Below, piece by piece: positions 7,682 through 16,942 of a stretch of 50,786 nt of DNA. The DNA is from Adlercreutzia sp. ZJ141 (GTDB lineage: Bacteria > Actinomycetota > Coriobacteriia > Coriobacteriales > Eggerthellaceae). The translations under genes were made by a program, and so were the position numbers. The stretch lies in NCBI RefSeq assembly GCF_011038965.1, contig NZ_JAAKEB010000015.1:1-50786 (forward strand), in the 5' to 3' direction. The notes below the pieces were generated by a model. The model ran no database searches and was not told the DNA's origin. It saw only the letters and a program-made list of their open reading frames with translations. Position 1 is the first letter of the stretch. Every line of letters starts with the position of its first letter.

Positions 7682-9853
7682 TCACTTCGACTCTGCCGTA
7701 GCTTCTGCATACAACTTAAACAGATGCGCGACGATCTTCTCTTCGTCGCCGTTGAAGTCAACGCCGTATGCTGCTTCGACTGCTGCGTCGAGGGTTTTGT
7801 GAGCTTTGAGCAGATCGGCTGGCATCTTGTCCGGGTCGTAGAGCTGCGCGAGCGACCAGCCTGGGTGAGCGTCGCGTGCGTCAAGGACAGCTTGCGCAGC
7901 ATTCTCGATGACTTGCTTCTGTTCAGGTGTCGGCTTTGGCCAGATAAAGTTGTTGTAAACAAGAGTGTTGCCATAGTTATAGTCGCTCTTCAACCTTCCA
8001 GTAGTAGCCCTCATCCAAGCATTGTGAAACAAACTAAGCATGACACCGAAATGGTATAGCGAGTCGCTTTCCACAAAGTACAGCTTATTTCCGGGAATCA
8101 TCCCATTATCTACGAAGCCAAGAGGCACATAGTCTCTTTTGCCCGAGGTAACAACAGGCACCCCTATATAAGTCGTATCATGAAACTTGTTACATGGGCG
8201 CAAGAGTTGCGGAGTCTCTTTGAGTTTGTAGGCGTCACCTGTAGGGGTCTGTTCGCTTCGCCACTGTCTGCATGCATCCACGCGCTCCCTGACAAGAGGA
8301 AGAGCACCTATGTCCGTTTCAGTGGCGTCAACCAGCCAGAGGCAAAACCGCTCATCACCTTTGACGAAGTCCGCCCCCATGGAAAAAGGGCGTATCCACT
8401 TTTCCGCTTCAGGTTCTTTCGCAACTAGCGCATCTCTTTCCTCTCGGTACATCAAGAGGTTGCCGTTGTCTGCTGGTTTGAACCCTTGGGCCATTTCCGG
8501 CACATCGCACAACGGTTTGGAATGCCTGCTTATGAACACGGTGGGCGCGGGTGATAGATACCCGTTTATATTCGACGGTTCGCTGAAGGCATCGCCATCG
8601 AACAGCTTCTTAGATTTATTTCCTTTTCGTGAGAACCCGATGATGACGACATGCACATGCGCTTGATCCGATGCCTCGCTATTCCATATAAACGTCCTAT
8701 ATGCGAAGTTGATATGAACTCCACTCTCGAACAACGGCTTCCAAAGAGGTTCCACTTGCTGTCCTTGAACAACGGAATTTGTAGAGACAAAAGCGCATGA
8801 AATGTCGAAGTTACCAATGAAATCAGCCGTCTTTTTGTACCAACAGGCTACATAATCTAAAACCCCTGCATCTTTTCCGAAAAGGTTCAGTCTGTCTTCT
8901 TGCTGCTCCTTACTCAGACGGTAAGATCCGATAAATGGCGGATTCCCAATAATGTAACTGCACTTCTCCGCTGGAAGCACATCGTTCCAGTTCATGCGCA
9001 GGGCGTTGCCTTCCACGATATGGGCGTTGGTAGTCAAGGGGAAGTAATCGATGTAGCGGCTGACAATATCCTGCGTCTCGGTGAGCATCTGGCTCTCGGC
9101 GATCCAGAGGGCGGTTTTCGCTACGCTCACGGCGAAGTCGTTGATCTCGATGCCGTAAAACTGCCTAATGGACACCTTCACAGGGTCAGCCTCGCCGTCG
9201 AAGCCAAGCGAGGCCTGCCCCTCGCCCTGGATGTTTTCAAGCACGCGATTCTCAAGGCGGCGCAGCTGTATGTAGCTTTCGGTCAGGAAGTTGCCGCTTC
9301 CGCACGCGGGGTCAAAGATGTTCAGCAACGCCAGCTTATTCTGGAACGCGCGCAATGCGAACATGCGCTTGCGCTCCACCTTCTCACCCTCAATTTCAGC
9401 GAGTTCCGCCTTAAGGTCATCTAAGAACAGCGGGTCTATCACCTTGTGGATGTTCTCGATGGATGTGTAGTGCATACCTCCCGCACGGCGCGTCTCGGGG
9501 TTTAAGGTGCTCTCAAACACCGCCCCGAAGATGGTGGGGCTAATGTCTTTCCAGTTGAATCCACACGATGCATTCAGCAGCAATTCAACCCGCAAATCCT
9601 CGGTGAATTGCGGCACAATGATTGTCTCATCAGCGAAAAGCGAGCCGTTCACATAGGGGAACTCCAAAAGCTTTTCGGATGCGTAAGGATCGCGCTTGTC
9701 TTCCGGCGTGTCAAGCACCTTGAACAGATCCAGCAAAGCAACGCGGGATTGTTCGGCGTTGAAACCCTTCATGTACTTGTAGAATGCCTGGTGCCCGTTG
9801 AACAGCCCTGCGTCTTCTGCGTACAGCAAAAACACCAGCCGCACGATAAGCAC
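7682..9853 (-). CDS. MmeI-family type IIL restriction-modification enzyme, copy 2, nuclease domain deleted
   Basis: This open frame of 723 residues matches copy 1 from about residue 200 onward: the same helical linker (MLIVRLVFLLYAEDAGLF), SAM motif DPACGSGNFL and NPPF. It then has a different target-recognition region and a complete C-terminus (GRLKSDYNYGNTLVYNNFIWPKP... to ATAESK). The nuclease domain is missing: a 512-bp deletion relative to copy 1 joins the first 11 codons to mid-gene in the wrong frame (see 9894-9947). If translated at all it must begin internally, for example at the GTG at 9853, which has no clear ribosome site. At best it is a nuclease-free methyltransferase; at least it is a store of an alternative recognition domain. 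Confidence 0.8.
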   Translation of the reverse strand: MLIVRLVFLLYAEDAGLFNGHQAFYKYMKGFNAEQSRVALLDLFKVLDTPEDKRDPYASEKLLEFPYVNGSLFADETIIVPQFTEDLRVELLLNASCGFNWKDISPTIFGAVFESTLNPETRRAGGMHYTSIENIHKVIDPLFLDDLKAELAEIEGEKVERKRMFALRAFQNKLALLNIFDPACGSGNFLTESYIQLRRLENRVLENIQGEGQASLGFDGEADPVKVSIRQFYGIEINDFAVSVAKTALWIAESQMLTETQDIVSRYIDYFPLTTNAHIVEGNALRMNWNDVLPAEKCSYIIGNPPFIGSYRLSKEQQEDRLNLFGKDAGVLDYVACWYKKTADFIGNFDISCAFVSTNSVVQGQQVEPLWKPLFESGVHINFAYRTFIWNSEASDQAHVHVVIIGFSRKGNKSKKLFDGDAFSEPSNINGYLSPAPTVFISRHSKPLCDVPEMAQGFKPADNGNLLMYREERDALVAKEPEAEKWIRPFSMGADFVKGDERFCLWLVDATETDIGALPLVRERVDACRQWRSEQTPTGDAYKLKETPQLLRPCNKFHDTTYIGVPVVTSGKRDYVPLGFVDNGMIPGNKLYFVESDSLYHFGVMLSLFHNAWMRATTGRLKSDYNYGNTLVYNNFIWPKPTPEQKQVIENAAQAVLDARDAHPGWSLAQLYDPDKMPADLLKAHKTLDAAVEAAYGVDFNGDEEKIVAHLFKLYAEATAESK

Positions 9854-9893
9854 GTTTAGACTGAGCTGCTCTTCGGCACTCTCATCCAGGTTC

Positions 9894-9947
9894 TTATACT
9901 GCTTCGCAAAGGCGTCGTATTGCCTGCTTATTGGTGGTCTTTGCCAT
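9894..9947 (-). pseudogene. 5' stub of RM copy 2, frameshifted at a deletion junction
   Basis: The minus strand from ATG 9947 reads MAKTTNKQAIR, identical to the start of copy 1, then RLCEAV and TAA. The junction falls on CGTA (9916-9919). In copy 1 CGTA occurs at both 2611-2614 and 3123-3126, exactly 512 bp apart, so a slipped or microhomology deletion explains it. 512 is not a multiple of three, hence the frameshift. Confidence 0.85.
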
Positions 9948-9991
9948 GCGGTGCTTCTATCCGTAAATTAAGGTGAATGAATCTGGAATCC

Positions 9992-9997
9992 ATTATA
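9992..9997 (-). promoter_or_regulatory. Conserved -10 box upstream of RM copy 2 remnant
   Basis: TATAAT on the minus strand, at the same distance from the start codon as the box of copy 1. The flanking sequence is nearly identical for about 50 bp and then decays toward 10060. Confidence 0.45.
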
Positions 9998-10061
9998 CGT
10001 GTACACCACCATAATCGCTGTCCCACGTAACGGTCTGCCAAGGTTGTTTGCGGCGAAAGCG

Positions 10062-11840
10062 CTATCTCTCACACAGGGCGGCGACGTGCTTGCCAGAGAA
10101 GGCGATTCCCCATCGAATAGTACCGGCGGCTCCTCGTTGGGCGCCGCTTTCATAGGCCTTCTCTGTGATCTGATCGAGGGCCTCCCGAGCTAACTCCTCC
10201 AAGCAACTAGGTTCGTTACTGCTGAAGGAGGTTCGTTTGAGCTCGATGGTCACGAGGGGATGTTGCGCTGGATTCTCGGGCTCGAGGCGAATATCGAAGC
10301 GCCCGAGGCCCGCTTCGCGATTAGAAAAGGGGTCGCGATAGTTTCGCATGCCGAACAGCAAGCCAAGCAGAAGGGTGTGATACGCCTGCTCGTGCGTGAG
10401 GTCGTGGTAGCTGGCGTTTTCTGAGAGAATGCGCTCCAGATCAGCGATGAGGGTAGCTGCGTTCCCGGTAACGATGGCGTTGTGCAGCTCGACGAGACGA
10501 TCGCGACTGCCAGCTAATCCGGTGAAGCGGCTGACGATTTCACTTCGGTACAGTTGAGCCACTTCCTTGTTCGGAATGCGCAGGGGGCGCACTTGATCGG
10601 GGCTATTGGGACGCGACGTGTCGTCGGTGGTAAGATAGCCCGCCAAGTAGAGCATCGACCACAGCGCATCGGGACGGACACCCACGTCGGGGAAGATGAC
10701 TCCAGTGTCTAAAGGCTCGTCTATGACGCCGTCGGGCTCCATGAGTACATATAGCTTCTGTAACGTGGCGCCCTCGGCGCTGGCAACCAGGTCGCCAAGC
10801 ACACCGTTCCCCGAGGTGTTTCCCCAGTATAAATCAGGAACGCACTGGCTTGAGAAATAGTTGAGAACGCTCCAGGGGTTGTAGGCGTCGATAGAGCCGA
10901 ACCGGTAGCCGTCGTACCACTCGCATGCAACATCGAGACCGTCCGAGACACCCAGGTAGTCGGCCAGAAGCTCCACCTCTTGCTGGGTGAAGCCATAGCG
11001 CTCGTCGGACGCGACAGAAAGCGATGTGTTTACCGTCAGGTTGTTGAGATCCGAGAATATCGACTCTTTCGAAATACGTTGAACGCCGGTGAGAACGCCG
11101 AACGCAAGAGACGGGTTGTCCTTCAAGGCACCGGTAAGCCACCGCTTCAGAAACCCTACTACCTCGGTATAATAGCCGTGCGTGTAGCCGGCCAGTACGG
11201 GGGCGTCGTACTCATCGACCAGCACCACGGTCGGCGCGACATGGTGTCGGTGCAAGAGGTCTACGAGCGTTGTCAGCGATGCGGCAAGCTCTACATCCGA
11301 GGCGGAACCTCCAACAAGACGCCGGAATGCATCTTTCTCATCCGAGGAGAGCATGGTGGAATTAAGAAGATACCGATGGCGACCGCATTCGGCAACGATG
11401 TTCTGGACAATGGCCCCGAAAGTTTCCTCCCAGGTGAGACCCTTGGTGTTGTTAAAGGAGAGCCGAACTACCGGGTAGGCGTTGTGCTGTTCGCGATAAC
11501 GACCATCTTCGGCTTCCCAAATGGCCAGACCTTCGAAAAGGTCTGCTGTGTCGGCGGCCGCCGGATCGTTGGGGGATGGAATTTCCAGAAAGCGCTGAAT
11601 CATGCTGAGGTTCAGCGACTTCCCGAAGCGACGTGGGCGGCAGTAAAGCATCACGTCCGAGTCGCCATCCAGGATGTCGGCAATGAGCATCGACTTGTCG
11701 ATGTACGTGAAGTTGCGTATCGCCTTCGGAAAGTCACTCACGCCGATGGGCAGTCGCTTGCGACCCGAACGATCAGACAGCCGCACTGAGCCTTTGCGGA
11801 ATACTCCCTTGTCGCTGCAAGCCTCTGTACCGCGTTTCAT
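10062..11840 (-). CDS. AAA-ATPase-like protein with C-terminal PD-(D/E)XK nuclease domain (AAA_ATPase-like/DUF1703)
   Basis: 592 residues from the ATG at 11840 (GAGG nine bases upstream; an ATG at 11849 overlaps that GAGG). The N-terminal half is the AAA_ATPase-like family: GVSDFPKAIRNFTYIDKS, a Walker A variant CRPRRFGKSLNLSM near residue 65, and Walker B VVLVDEYDAPV. The C-terminal PDDEXK_9 part shows FDIRLEP...VTIELKR, the Asp and Glu-x-Lys of a nuclease core. These proteins are common in gut anaerobes, usually solitary and mobile. Their role is unproven; defence or genome maintenance is suspected. It stands alone with its own promoter and lies beside the RM remnants. Confidence 0.8.
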   Translation of the reverse strand: MKRGTEACSDKGVFRKGSVRLSDRSGRKRLPIGVSDFPKAIRNFTYIDKSMLIADILDGDSDVMLYCRPRRFGKSLNLSMIQRFLEIPSPNDPAAADTADLFEGLAIWEAEDGRYREQHNAYPVVRLSFNNTKGLTWEETFGAIVQNIVAECGRHRYLLNSTMLSSDEKDAFRRLVGGSASDVELAASLTTLVDLLHRHHVAPTVVLVDEYDAPVLAGYTHGYYTEVVGFLKRWLTGALKDNPSLAFGVLTGVQRISKESIFSDLNNLTVNTSLSVASDERYGFTQQEVELLADYLGVSDGLDVACEWYDGYRFGSIDAYNPWSVLNYFSSQCVPDLYWGNTSGNGVLGDLVASAEGATLQKLYVLMEPDGVIDEPLDTGVIFPDVGVRPDALWSMLYLAGYLTTDDTSRPNSPDQVRPLRIPNKEVAQLYRSEIVSRFTGLAGSRDRLVELHNAIVTGNAATLIADLERILSENASYHDLTHEQAYHTLLLGLLFGMRNYRDPFSNREAGLGRFDIRLEPENPAQHPLVTIELKRTSFSSNEPSCLEELAREALDQITEKAYESGAQRGAAGTIRWGIAFSGKHVAALCER

Positions 11841-11875
11841 TGTCACCATCCTCGGGTTATGGCTTTACGCTCGAA

Positions 11876-11914
11876 ATTATACCGTACCTCCTATGCCGTT
11901 AAACAGCTTTAACG
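11876..11914 (-). promoter_or_regulatory. Promoter with palindrome upstream of the AAA/PDDEXK gene
   Basis: TATAAT (11881-11876, minus strand) is preceded at 16 bp by TTTAAC, a weak -35. That hexamer is half of a perfect palindrome CGTTAAA-cagc-TTTAACG (11897-11914). A palindrome over the -35 is a natural repressor site. Confidence 0.45.
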
Positions 11915-11969
11915 AATAAGGATAGACCGGTCGAGCGGTCGACATCCCTGCATTTGGATGGTCATTCTG

Positions 11970-13136
11970 TCACATGTTGGATGAGCGGGCGCATTTCCTT
12001 TTGCCGCGGCCTTGATTGCCGAATGTTTGCTTTTCGTGGCGGCGGCGACGTGCCTCTTCCTGACGTGCCGCCTGATCGGCTGTTTCTCGGCGAAGTGCCT
12101 GATACGATGCAAACCTGTTTTCGGACAACGTGCCCGCCTCAACCGCTGCGCGCACAGCACACCCCGGCTCGTTTTCGTGTTTGCAATCGCGAAAGCGGCA
12201 CTGTTCGGCCAGCCGCTCAATGTCGGAGAACGCCGCGCCAATGCCTTCGTCGGCATTCCACAGCCCCAAGCCGCGCACGCCCGGCATATCCACAACGAAC
12301 CCGCCGCCGGGAAGTGTCACCATGTCGCGGCTCACCGTGGTGTGCCGACCCTTACCGTCGCCTTCGCGCACGGTGGCAGTTGCTTGGACATCGCTTCCCA
12401 CTAGCATGTTCACCAAGCTCGACTTACCCACGCCGCTTTTTCCTAACAGCACCGCAGTTACATTTTCGGGAATCATTTCACGCACAGCACAAACGCTAGC
12501 TGCATCGTCAGACGACACCACCGCAACGGTCACGTCGGGGCCCACGAGATCGGCAACTTCACGCCGTACGCGCTCTACCTGCCCTTCACTCTCGGCAAGA
12601 TCGGCCTTGGTTAGAACCACCGCTACACGCGCGCCGGTTTCGTGCGCCAGCACCAGTTCGCGCTCCATGCGCCGCACGTTCACATTGGCAAGCGGCTGCG
12701 CCACAATAACCACGTCGAAATTCGCCGCTAACACCTGGGGAAGCGAACGCTCGGTAGGGTCTTTCCGCACGAAGGCGCGAGTACGTGGCAAAATGCGCGT
12801 AATGATGCCCTTATCGTGTCCGGCGGGTACGTCAACCTCAACAAAATCCCCAATAGTCGCGCGCTCACGGGTGCCTTTCACCAGCGCCGTCGCGTGTTCA
12901 CACCGAACAAGTTGCGCTGGCGAAGCTGGTGCTGTTGGCGCGGTTGATGCAGTTGGTGAAGCTGACACACAAGGCGCACCTGATGCACCTGGCTCATCTA
13001 ATGCAGCCGCATTCTCTTCCAGCACCCTCACCAGCGGATACCCGCGATCGAGCTTGATCACCTGCCCGCGCACGAGCGAAGCCGCCAAAGCCGCCGATGC
13101 TTTTGTGCGCTCGTTGTCAAACAGTTCTGCGCCCAT
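11970..13136 (-). CDS. rsgA: Ribosome small subunit-dependent GTPase A
   Basis: 388 residues with an N-terminal OB fold (GDFVEVDVP...GIITRILPR) and a circularly permuted GTPase: the NKxD-like TKADL comes before the P-loop GKSGVGKSSLVNML, followed by DMPGVRG. A C-terminal zinc-binding segment C-x4-C-x-H-x5-C (CRFRDCKHENEPGC) completes it. RsgA helps mature and check the 30S subunit using GTP. An Ala/Pro/Thr-rich stretch of about 40 residues interrupts the N-terminal OB region and makes the protein longer than usual. Its ATG directly follows the TAG of the upstream gene, so the two are coupled. Confidence 0.93.
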   Translation of the reverse strand: MGAELFDNERTKASAALAASLVRGQVIKLDRGYPLVRVLEENAAALDEPGASGAPCVSASPTASTAPTAPASPAQLVRCEHATALVKGTRERATIGDFVEVDVPAGHDKGIITRILPRTRAFVRKDPTERSLPQVLAANFDVVIVAQPLANVNVRRMERELVLAHETGARVAVVLTKADLAESEGQVERVRREVADLVGPDVTVAVVSSDDAASVCAVREMIPENVTAVLLGKSGVGKSSLVNMLVGSDVQATATVREGDGKGRHTTVSRDMVTLPGGGFVVDMPGVRGLGLWNADEGIGAAFSDIERLAEQCRFRDCKHENEPGCAVRAAVEAGTLSENRFASYQALRRETADQAARQEEARRRRHEKQTFGNQGRGKRKCARSSNM

Positions 13137-13835
13137 CTATCGCTGCCGCTCTCGCAGAACGTAATACGTCACTGCCAAGATAAGACCGATTGCTGTCAGC
13201 GCGGCACCTGGAGCGAACGCCCACATGTCGCGTTTGTCGGGCTCGGTCGAACCCGGATACACCACCGACACGACCTCGGCATGCAGATCGGACAGGCCTT
13301 GATGATCGCGGCACGCCAGATGATACGTCCCTCGAACTTGCAACGTCGTTCCCACAGCCCCATACTCGCCGAACGTGTCGATGTTTTTCGCCTGCTCTTC
13401 TGTCATATACACGGACACATACCCCGTGCCGCCCTCCGACTCGAGCGTTATCCATCGCTTGTCGCCCGACGGATTAGCGCGAATGTTGTCGCCCACAGCT
13501 TCGCCTGTCACCTGCACGGTTTGCCCGTCGTAATAGGTATCGGCCGCAGCCAAATCGTCGATTGACGTGTCGTAGATAAACGAGCTGTCCGGCCGCTGCT
13601 GCACGTTCACCGCATTGCCTTCGTCAATATCTTGCTGCGAAGCGGGTTCGTCGGCAAACGCGGGAGTACTGCCAAACGCAAGCACGGCAATGCATACAAC
13701 GATAAGCAGCAACAGCGCTGCGCAGCGCAAGCCATTCAGCAACAGCGGGCAACGGCGCGAACACGCGCGCGACGCATGCTGTATCGCACGAGGAAGCGCC
13801 GGCTGGCAGACGGAACGATTAGCGAGCCGGATCAT
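13137..13835 (-). CDS. Exported membrane-anchored protein with OB-like domain
   Basis: 232 residues from the ATG at 13835, which overlaps the stop of the small upstream gene as ATGA; this fixes the start better than earlier in-frame codons. A signal/anchor (CAALLLLIVVCIAVLAFGSTPAFA) ends in AFA-D, a signal-peptidase-like site. The middle (VQVTGEAVGD...RWITLES...VSVYMT...LQVRGTYH) has the beta-strand rhythm of an OB-fold domain. A C-terminal membrane segment (FAPGAALTAIGLILAVTYYVL) ends in basic residues. Function is unknown. Tight coupling to rsgA may only reflect gene packing. Confidence 0.65.
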   Translation of the reverse strand: MIRLANRSVCQPALPRAIQHASRACSRRCPLLLNGLRCAALLLLIVVCIAVLAFGSTPAFADEPASQQDIDEGNAVNVQQRPDSSFIYDTSIDDLAAADTYYDGQTVQVTGEAVGDNIRANPSGDKRWITLESEGGTGYVSVYMTEEQAKNIDTFGEYGAVGTTLQVRGTYHLACRDHQGLSDLHAEVVSVVYPGSTEPDKRDMWAFAPGAALTAIGLILAVTYYVLRERQR

Positions 13836-13969
13836 CCCATCACCAGCCTGACGACGATGATACATATCCATAGAAACACGATGAAGCAAGACAGCGCGAG
13901 CACGATCACGCCCATGCCCCCCAGCACATCGTATATGAACTGCCGTATGTCGCGTTTCCTTTTAACCAT
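13832..13969 (-). CDS. Small single-span membrane protein (45 residues)
   Basis: ATG 13969 to TGA 13832 on the minus strand encodes MVKRKRDIRQFIYDVLGG, then a hydrophobic span MGVIVLALSCFIVFLWICII and a short tail VVRLVMG. The basic N-terminus predicts it inside the cell. An in-frame TAG lies just upstream, so this ATG is the only start; no strong ribosome site is visible. Its stop overlaps the next start (ATGA), good evidence for a real coupled gene. No family was recognised; it may assist the exported protein that follows. Confidence 0.6.
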   Translation of the reverse strand: MVKRKRDIRQFIYDVLGGMGVIVLALSCFIVFLWICIIVVRLVMG

Positions 13970-14019
13970 GCAGGTATTCTAGTACATCTACCCGTCGCGT
14001 GCTGAGATGAGAGACCGAA

Positions 14020-14046
14020 GCGGCGCCCGGTTTGAACGGACGCCGC
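14020..14046 (-). terminator. GC-rich hairpin downstream of clpB
   Basis: GCGGCG (14020-14025) pairs with CGCCGC (14041-14046), with additional inner CCG/CGG pairing. It lies 130 bp after the clpB stop and 50 bp before the next start. It has only a weak T-rich tail on the minus strand, so it is a possible end of the chaperone transcript. Confidence 0.35.
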
Positions 14047-14052
14047 ATTGTA

Positions 14053-14160
14053 TCGTAGGTTTTCGTAGGGCCTTACGTTGGTTCACGTAGGCCACGCATG
14101 GATCTCGCGTAGGTTTGCATGAACCTCGCGCAGGTTTTGCGCAAGGTAACGCAGCGCCGC
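14053..14160. repeat. Degenerate 10-13 bp tandem repeats after the clpB stop
   Basis: The word CGTAGGTTT and close variants (CGTAGGGCC, CGTTGGTTC, CGTAGGCCA, GCGTAGGTTT, GCGCAGGTTT, GCGCAAGG) recur about eight times. No reading frame is supported. This fills the gap between clpB and the hairpin. A similar run follows the symporter gene at 42845-42918. Confidence 0.6.
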
Positions 14161-14175
14161 TTCTCTATTCCAGCA

Positions 14176-16881
14176 TTATTCCAGCATGCCCTCAAGGGCA
14201 CCCCAGTCCACGGACAGCGGCCCTTCCACGGTGCAGTCGTAATCGCCGTCGGCGTTGATGCCAATGAGCACGTGGCTACCGTCATGCAGTTGCCCGCGAA
14301 CCACTTTCTCGGCAATGCGGTCAACCACTTCTTTCTGGATGAGCCGCTTCAACGGACGGGCACCGTAGGCCGGATCAAACCCGTCGATGGCCAAGTGTTC
14401 CATGGCGGCAGGCGTCACATCAAGCGTAATGCGACGATCGGCCAGGCGGCGGCGCACCTCGTTGAGCTGCAAGTCGACAATGGGCTCGATGCTGACGATG
14501 CCCAGCGCGTTGAACGTGACAATGTCGTCGATACGGTTCAAGAACTCAGGCCTAAACGTCGAACGCAGCGCGTCGTTCACCTTCATGCTCAGCTCGGCGA
14601 GCCGCTTCGCACCCGTTTCCACATCACCTGCAAGCATGTCTTCCATGGCCTTGCCCATGGTTTCCTTACCACCTTGGCCGGAGTACTCGCGAATTGTCTG
14701 TGAAGCAACGTTGCTGGTCATGATGATGATGGCGTTTTTGAAGCTGACTACTCGGCCTTGTCCGTCGGTCAAACGGCCGTCATCGAGCACCTGCAGCAGC
14801 ACGTTGAACACGTCGGGATGTGCCTTCTCTATCTCGTCGAGCAACACCACCGAATACGGCTTGCGGCGCACGGCCTCGGTCAGCTGGCCGCCTTCGTCGT
14901 AGCCAACGTATCCCGGAGGCGCGCCGATCAGGCGTTGCACGCTGAATTTCTCCATGTATTCCGACATGTCGATACGCACCATGGCCCGCTCGCTGTCGAA
15001 CAGGTACTCGGCGAGCGCCTTGGCAAGCTCGGTTTTGCCCACACCCGTGGGGCCTAAGAACAGGAAGCTGCCAATAGGACGGTTGGGGTCGGAAAGCCCC
15101 GCGCGGTTGCGCCGGATGGCGCCGGCCACCGCAGCCACAGCTTCATCTTGGCCGATGACGCGCTCGCGCAACTTGTCTTCCAAGTCGACGAGCTTCGCCA
15201 TTTCGCCCTGCATCATCTTCGACACGGGAATACCCGTCCATGCGGAAACAACCTCGGCGATTTCGTCATCGGTCACTTCTTCGCGCAGGATAGCACCGTC
15301 TTGCTGCTTCGCGTTCAGCGCATCCTCGGCTTCACACAGCTGCTGCTGCAGCGCGGGAATACGGGCATAACGCAGCTCGGAAGCGCGCGACAAGTCGCCC
15401 TCACGCGTGGCGCGTTCCTCTTCCATCTGCGCGTCGTCAAGCTCGGCTTTCAAGGTCTGCACGTTTTCGATGACATCCTTTTCGTTCTGCCATTCGGCCT
15501 TACGCTTGTCTAAGTCTTCGCGGGCGGTGGCGATATCGCGGCGCAGCGCATCCAAACGCTCGGCGGACACCTCGTCAGTCTCCTTCATGAGCGCCTGCTC
15601 TTCGATTTGCATTTGCGTGAGCTTGCGCTCAGCAGCATCCACCTCTTCCGGCATACTGTCAATCTCGATGCGCAAGCGGCTGGCGGCCTCATCCATCAGG
15701 TCGATCGCCTTGTCGGGAAGGAAACGATCGGAAATGTAGCGGTTTGAGAGCTCAGCAGCCGCCACAATAGCGCCGTCGGTGATGCGCACGCCGTGATGAA
15801 TTTCGTACTTTTCCTTCAACCCACGCAAAATGGCAATGGTGTCCTCCACCGATGGCTCTCCCACCAGCACTGTCTGGAAACGGCGCTCAAGCGCGGCGTC
15901 CTTTTCGATGTACTTGCGGTATTCGTCAAGCGTGGTTGCTCCGATGGCGTGCAACTCGCCGCGTGCGAGCGCGGGCTTGAGCATGTTGCCCGCATCCATA
16001 GAACTGTCACCTGTGGAACCGGCACCAACGATGGTGTGCAGCTCATCGATGAACAGAATTACCTGACCAGCGCTTTCCTTTACCTCGCGCAGTACGGCCT
16101 TCAAGCGGTCTTCAAACTCGCCGCGATACTTTGCGCCGGCAACCATGGAGCCTAAGTCGAGCGCCACGATGTCGCGATCCTTCAGGCTGGAAGGAACATC
16201 GCCGGCGACGATGCGCTGCGCTAAGCCCTCCACGATGGCGGTTTTACCCGTGCCCGGCTCACCAATGAGGCACGGATTGTTCTTCGTGCGACGACTGAGC
16301 ACTTGAATGGTGCGGCGGATTTCCTCGGAACGACCGATGACCGGGTCGAGCTTGCCCTCGCGCGCTGCCTGCGTCAGGTTCTGCCCGTACGTGTTCAACG
16401 CATCGAGTTCGGGCTTTGACGCCTGGTCGGTAACACGCGTGCTACCACGAAGGTTGTTGTAGGCTTCCTCAACAGTCTTACGCGTGATGCCGTTGCGGTT
16501 GAGCAGCTTACCTGCGCGGTCTTTACCCTCAGACAGCGCAATAAGCAAATGCTCACTGGTGGCGTAACTGTCGCCCATCTTCTCGGCGATCTTCACCGAG
16601 TTGTCGATAACCTTCATGAAGTCGTTGCCTGGCATGGCCATGGGCATGCCTGTGCCGCTTGCTTTTGGCATCGAGGCAATTTCGTCGTTTACCTCGGCTT
16701 CCAAAAGCGACGGCTCGGCACCGATGCGCTTAATGATGGCCGACAGATTATTTTCGGCGGCATCAAGCAGCGCCTTCAGCAGATGAATTGGTTCAATGAT
16801 GCTCGCGTTTGCATCACCTGCTACGCCCATGGCGGCCTGAAACGCCTCTTGGGCAGAAATCGATAGTTTGTCGAGTCTCAT
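14176..16881 (-). CDS. clpB: ATP-dependent disaggregase ClpB
   Basis: 901 residues, slightly longer than usual. Domains in order: Clp N-domain (residues 1-145), first AAA+ with GEPGTGKTA and [15 protein letters not shown], the coiled-coil middle domain (about 400-525) that marks ClpB rather than ClpA/C, second AAA+ with [14 protein letters not shown] and [16 protein letters not shown], and the C-terminal D2-small domain. It refolds aggregated proteins together with DnaK/DnaJ/GrpE. An AAGGGAGC ribosome site precedes ATG 16881. It is the last gene of the chaperone operon, 61 bp after hspR. Confidence 0.95.
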   Translation of the reverse strand: MRLDKLSISAQEAFQAAMGVAGDANASIIEPIHLLKALLDAAENNLSAIIKRIGAEPSLLEAEVNDEIASMPKASGTGMPMAMPGNDFMKVIDNSVKIAEKMGDSYATSEHLLIALSEGKDRAGKLLNRNGITRKTVEEAYNNLRGSTRVTDQASKPELDALNTYGQNLTQAAREGKLDPVIGRSEEIRRTIQVLSRRTKNNPCLIGEPGTGKTAIVEGLAQRIVAGDVPSSLKDRDIVALDLGSMVAGAKYRGEFEDRLKAVLREVKESAGQVILFIDELHTIVGAGSTGDSSMDAGNMLKPALARGELHAIGATTLDEYRKYIEKDAALERRFQTVLVGEPSVEDTIAILRGLKEKYEIHHGVRITDGAIVAAAELSNRYISDRFLPDKAIDLMDEAASRLRIEIDSMPEEVDAAERKLTQMQIEEQALMKETDEVSAERLDALRRDIATAREDLDKRKAEWQNEKDVIENVQTLKAELDDAQMEEERATREGDLSRASELRYARIPALQQQLCEAEDALNAKQQDGAILREEVTDDEIAEVVSAWTGIPVSKMMQGEMAKLVDLEDKLRERVIGQDEAVAAVAGAIRRNRAGLSDPNRPIGSFLFLGPTGVGKTELAKALAEYLFDSERAMVRIDMSEYMEKFSVQRLIGAPPGYVGYDEGGQLTEAVRRKPYSVVLLDEIEKAHPDVFNVLLQVLDDGRLTDGQGRVVSFKNAIIIMTSNVASQTIREYSGQGGKETMGKAMEDMLAGDVETGAKRLAELSMKVNDALRSTFRPEFLNRIDDIVTFNALGIVSIEPIVDLQLNEVRRRLADRRITLDVTPAAMEHLAIDGFDPAYGARPLKRLIQKEVVDRIAEKVVRGQLHDGSHVLIGINADGDYDCTVEGPLSVDWGALEGMLE

Positions 16882-16942
16882 ATGTGCTCCCTTCTGGCCT
16901 CCGCAACAGGCGGAAGCGTCGGTTCAGCGTGCTTTAAGCGCT

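Noticed and set aside
12130-13164. 344-codon plus-strand open frame opposite rsgA
   Set aside because: It is a Ser/Thr/Arg-rich mirror of the rsgA codons. RsgA motifs on the other strand are unambiguous.
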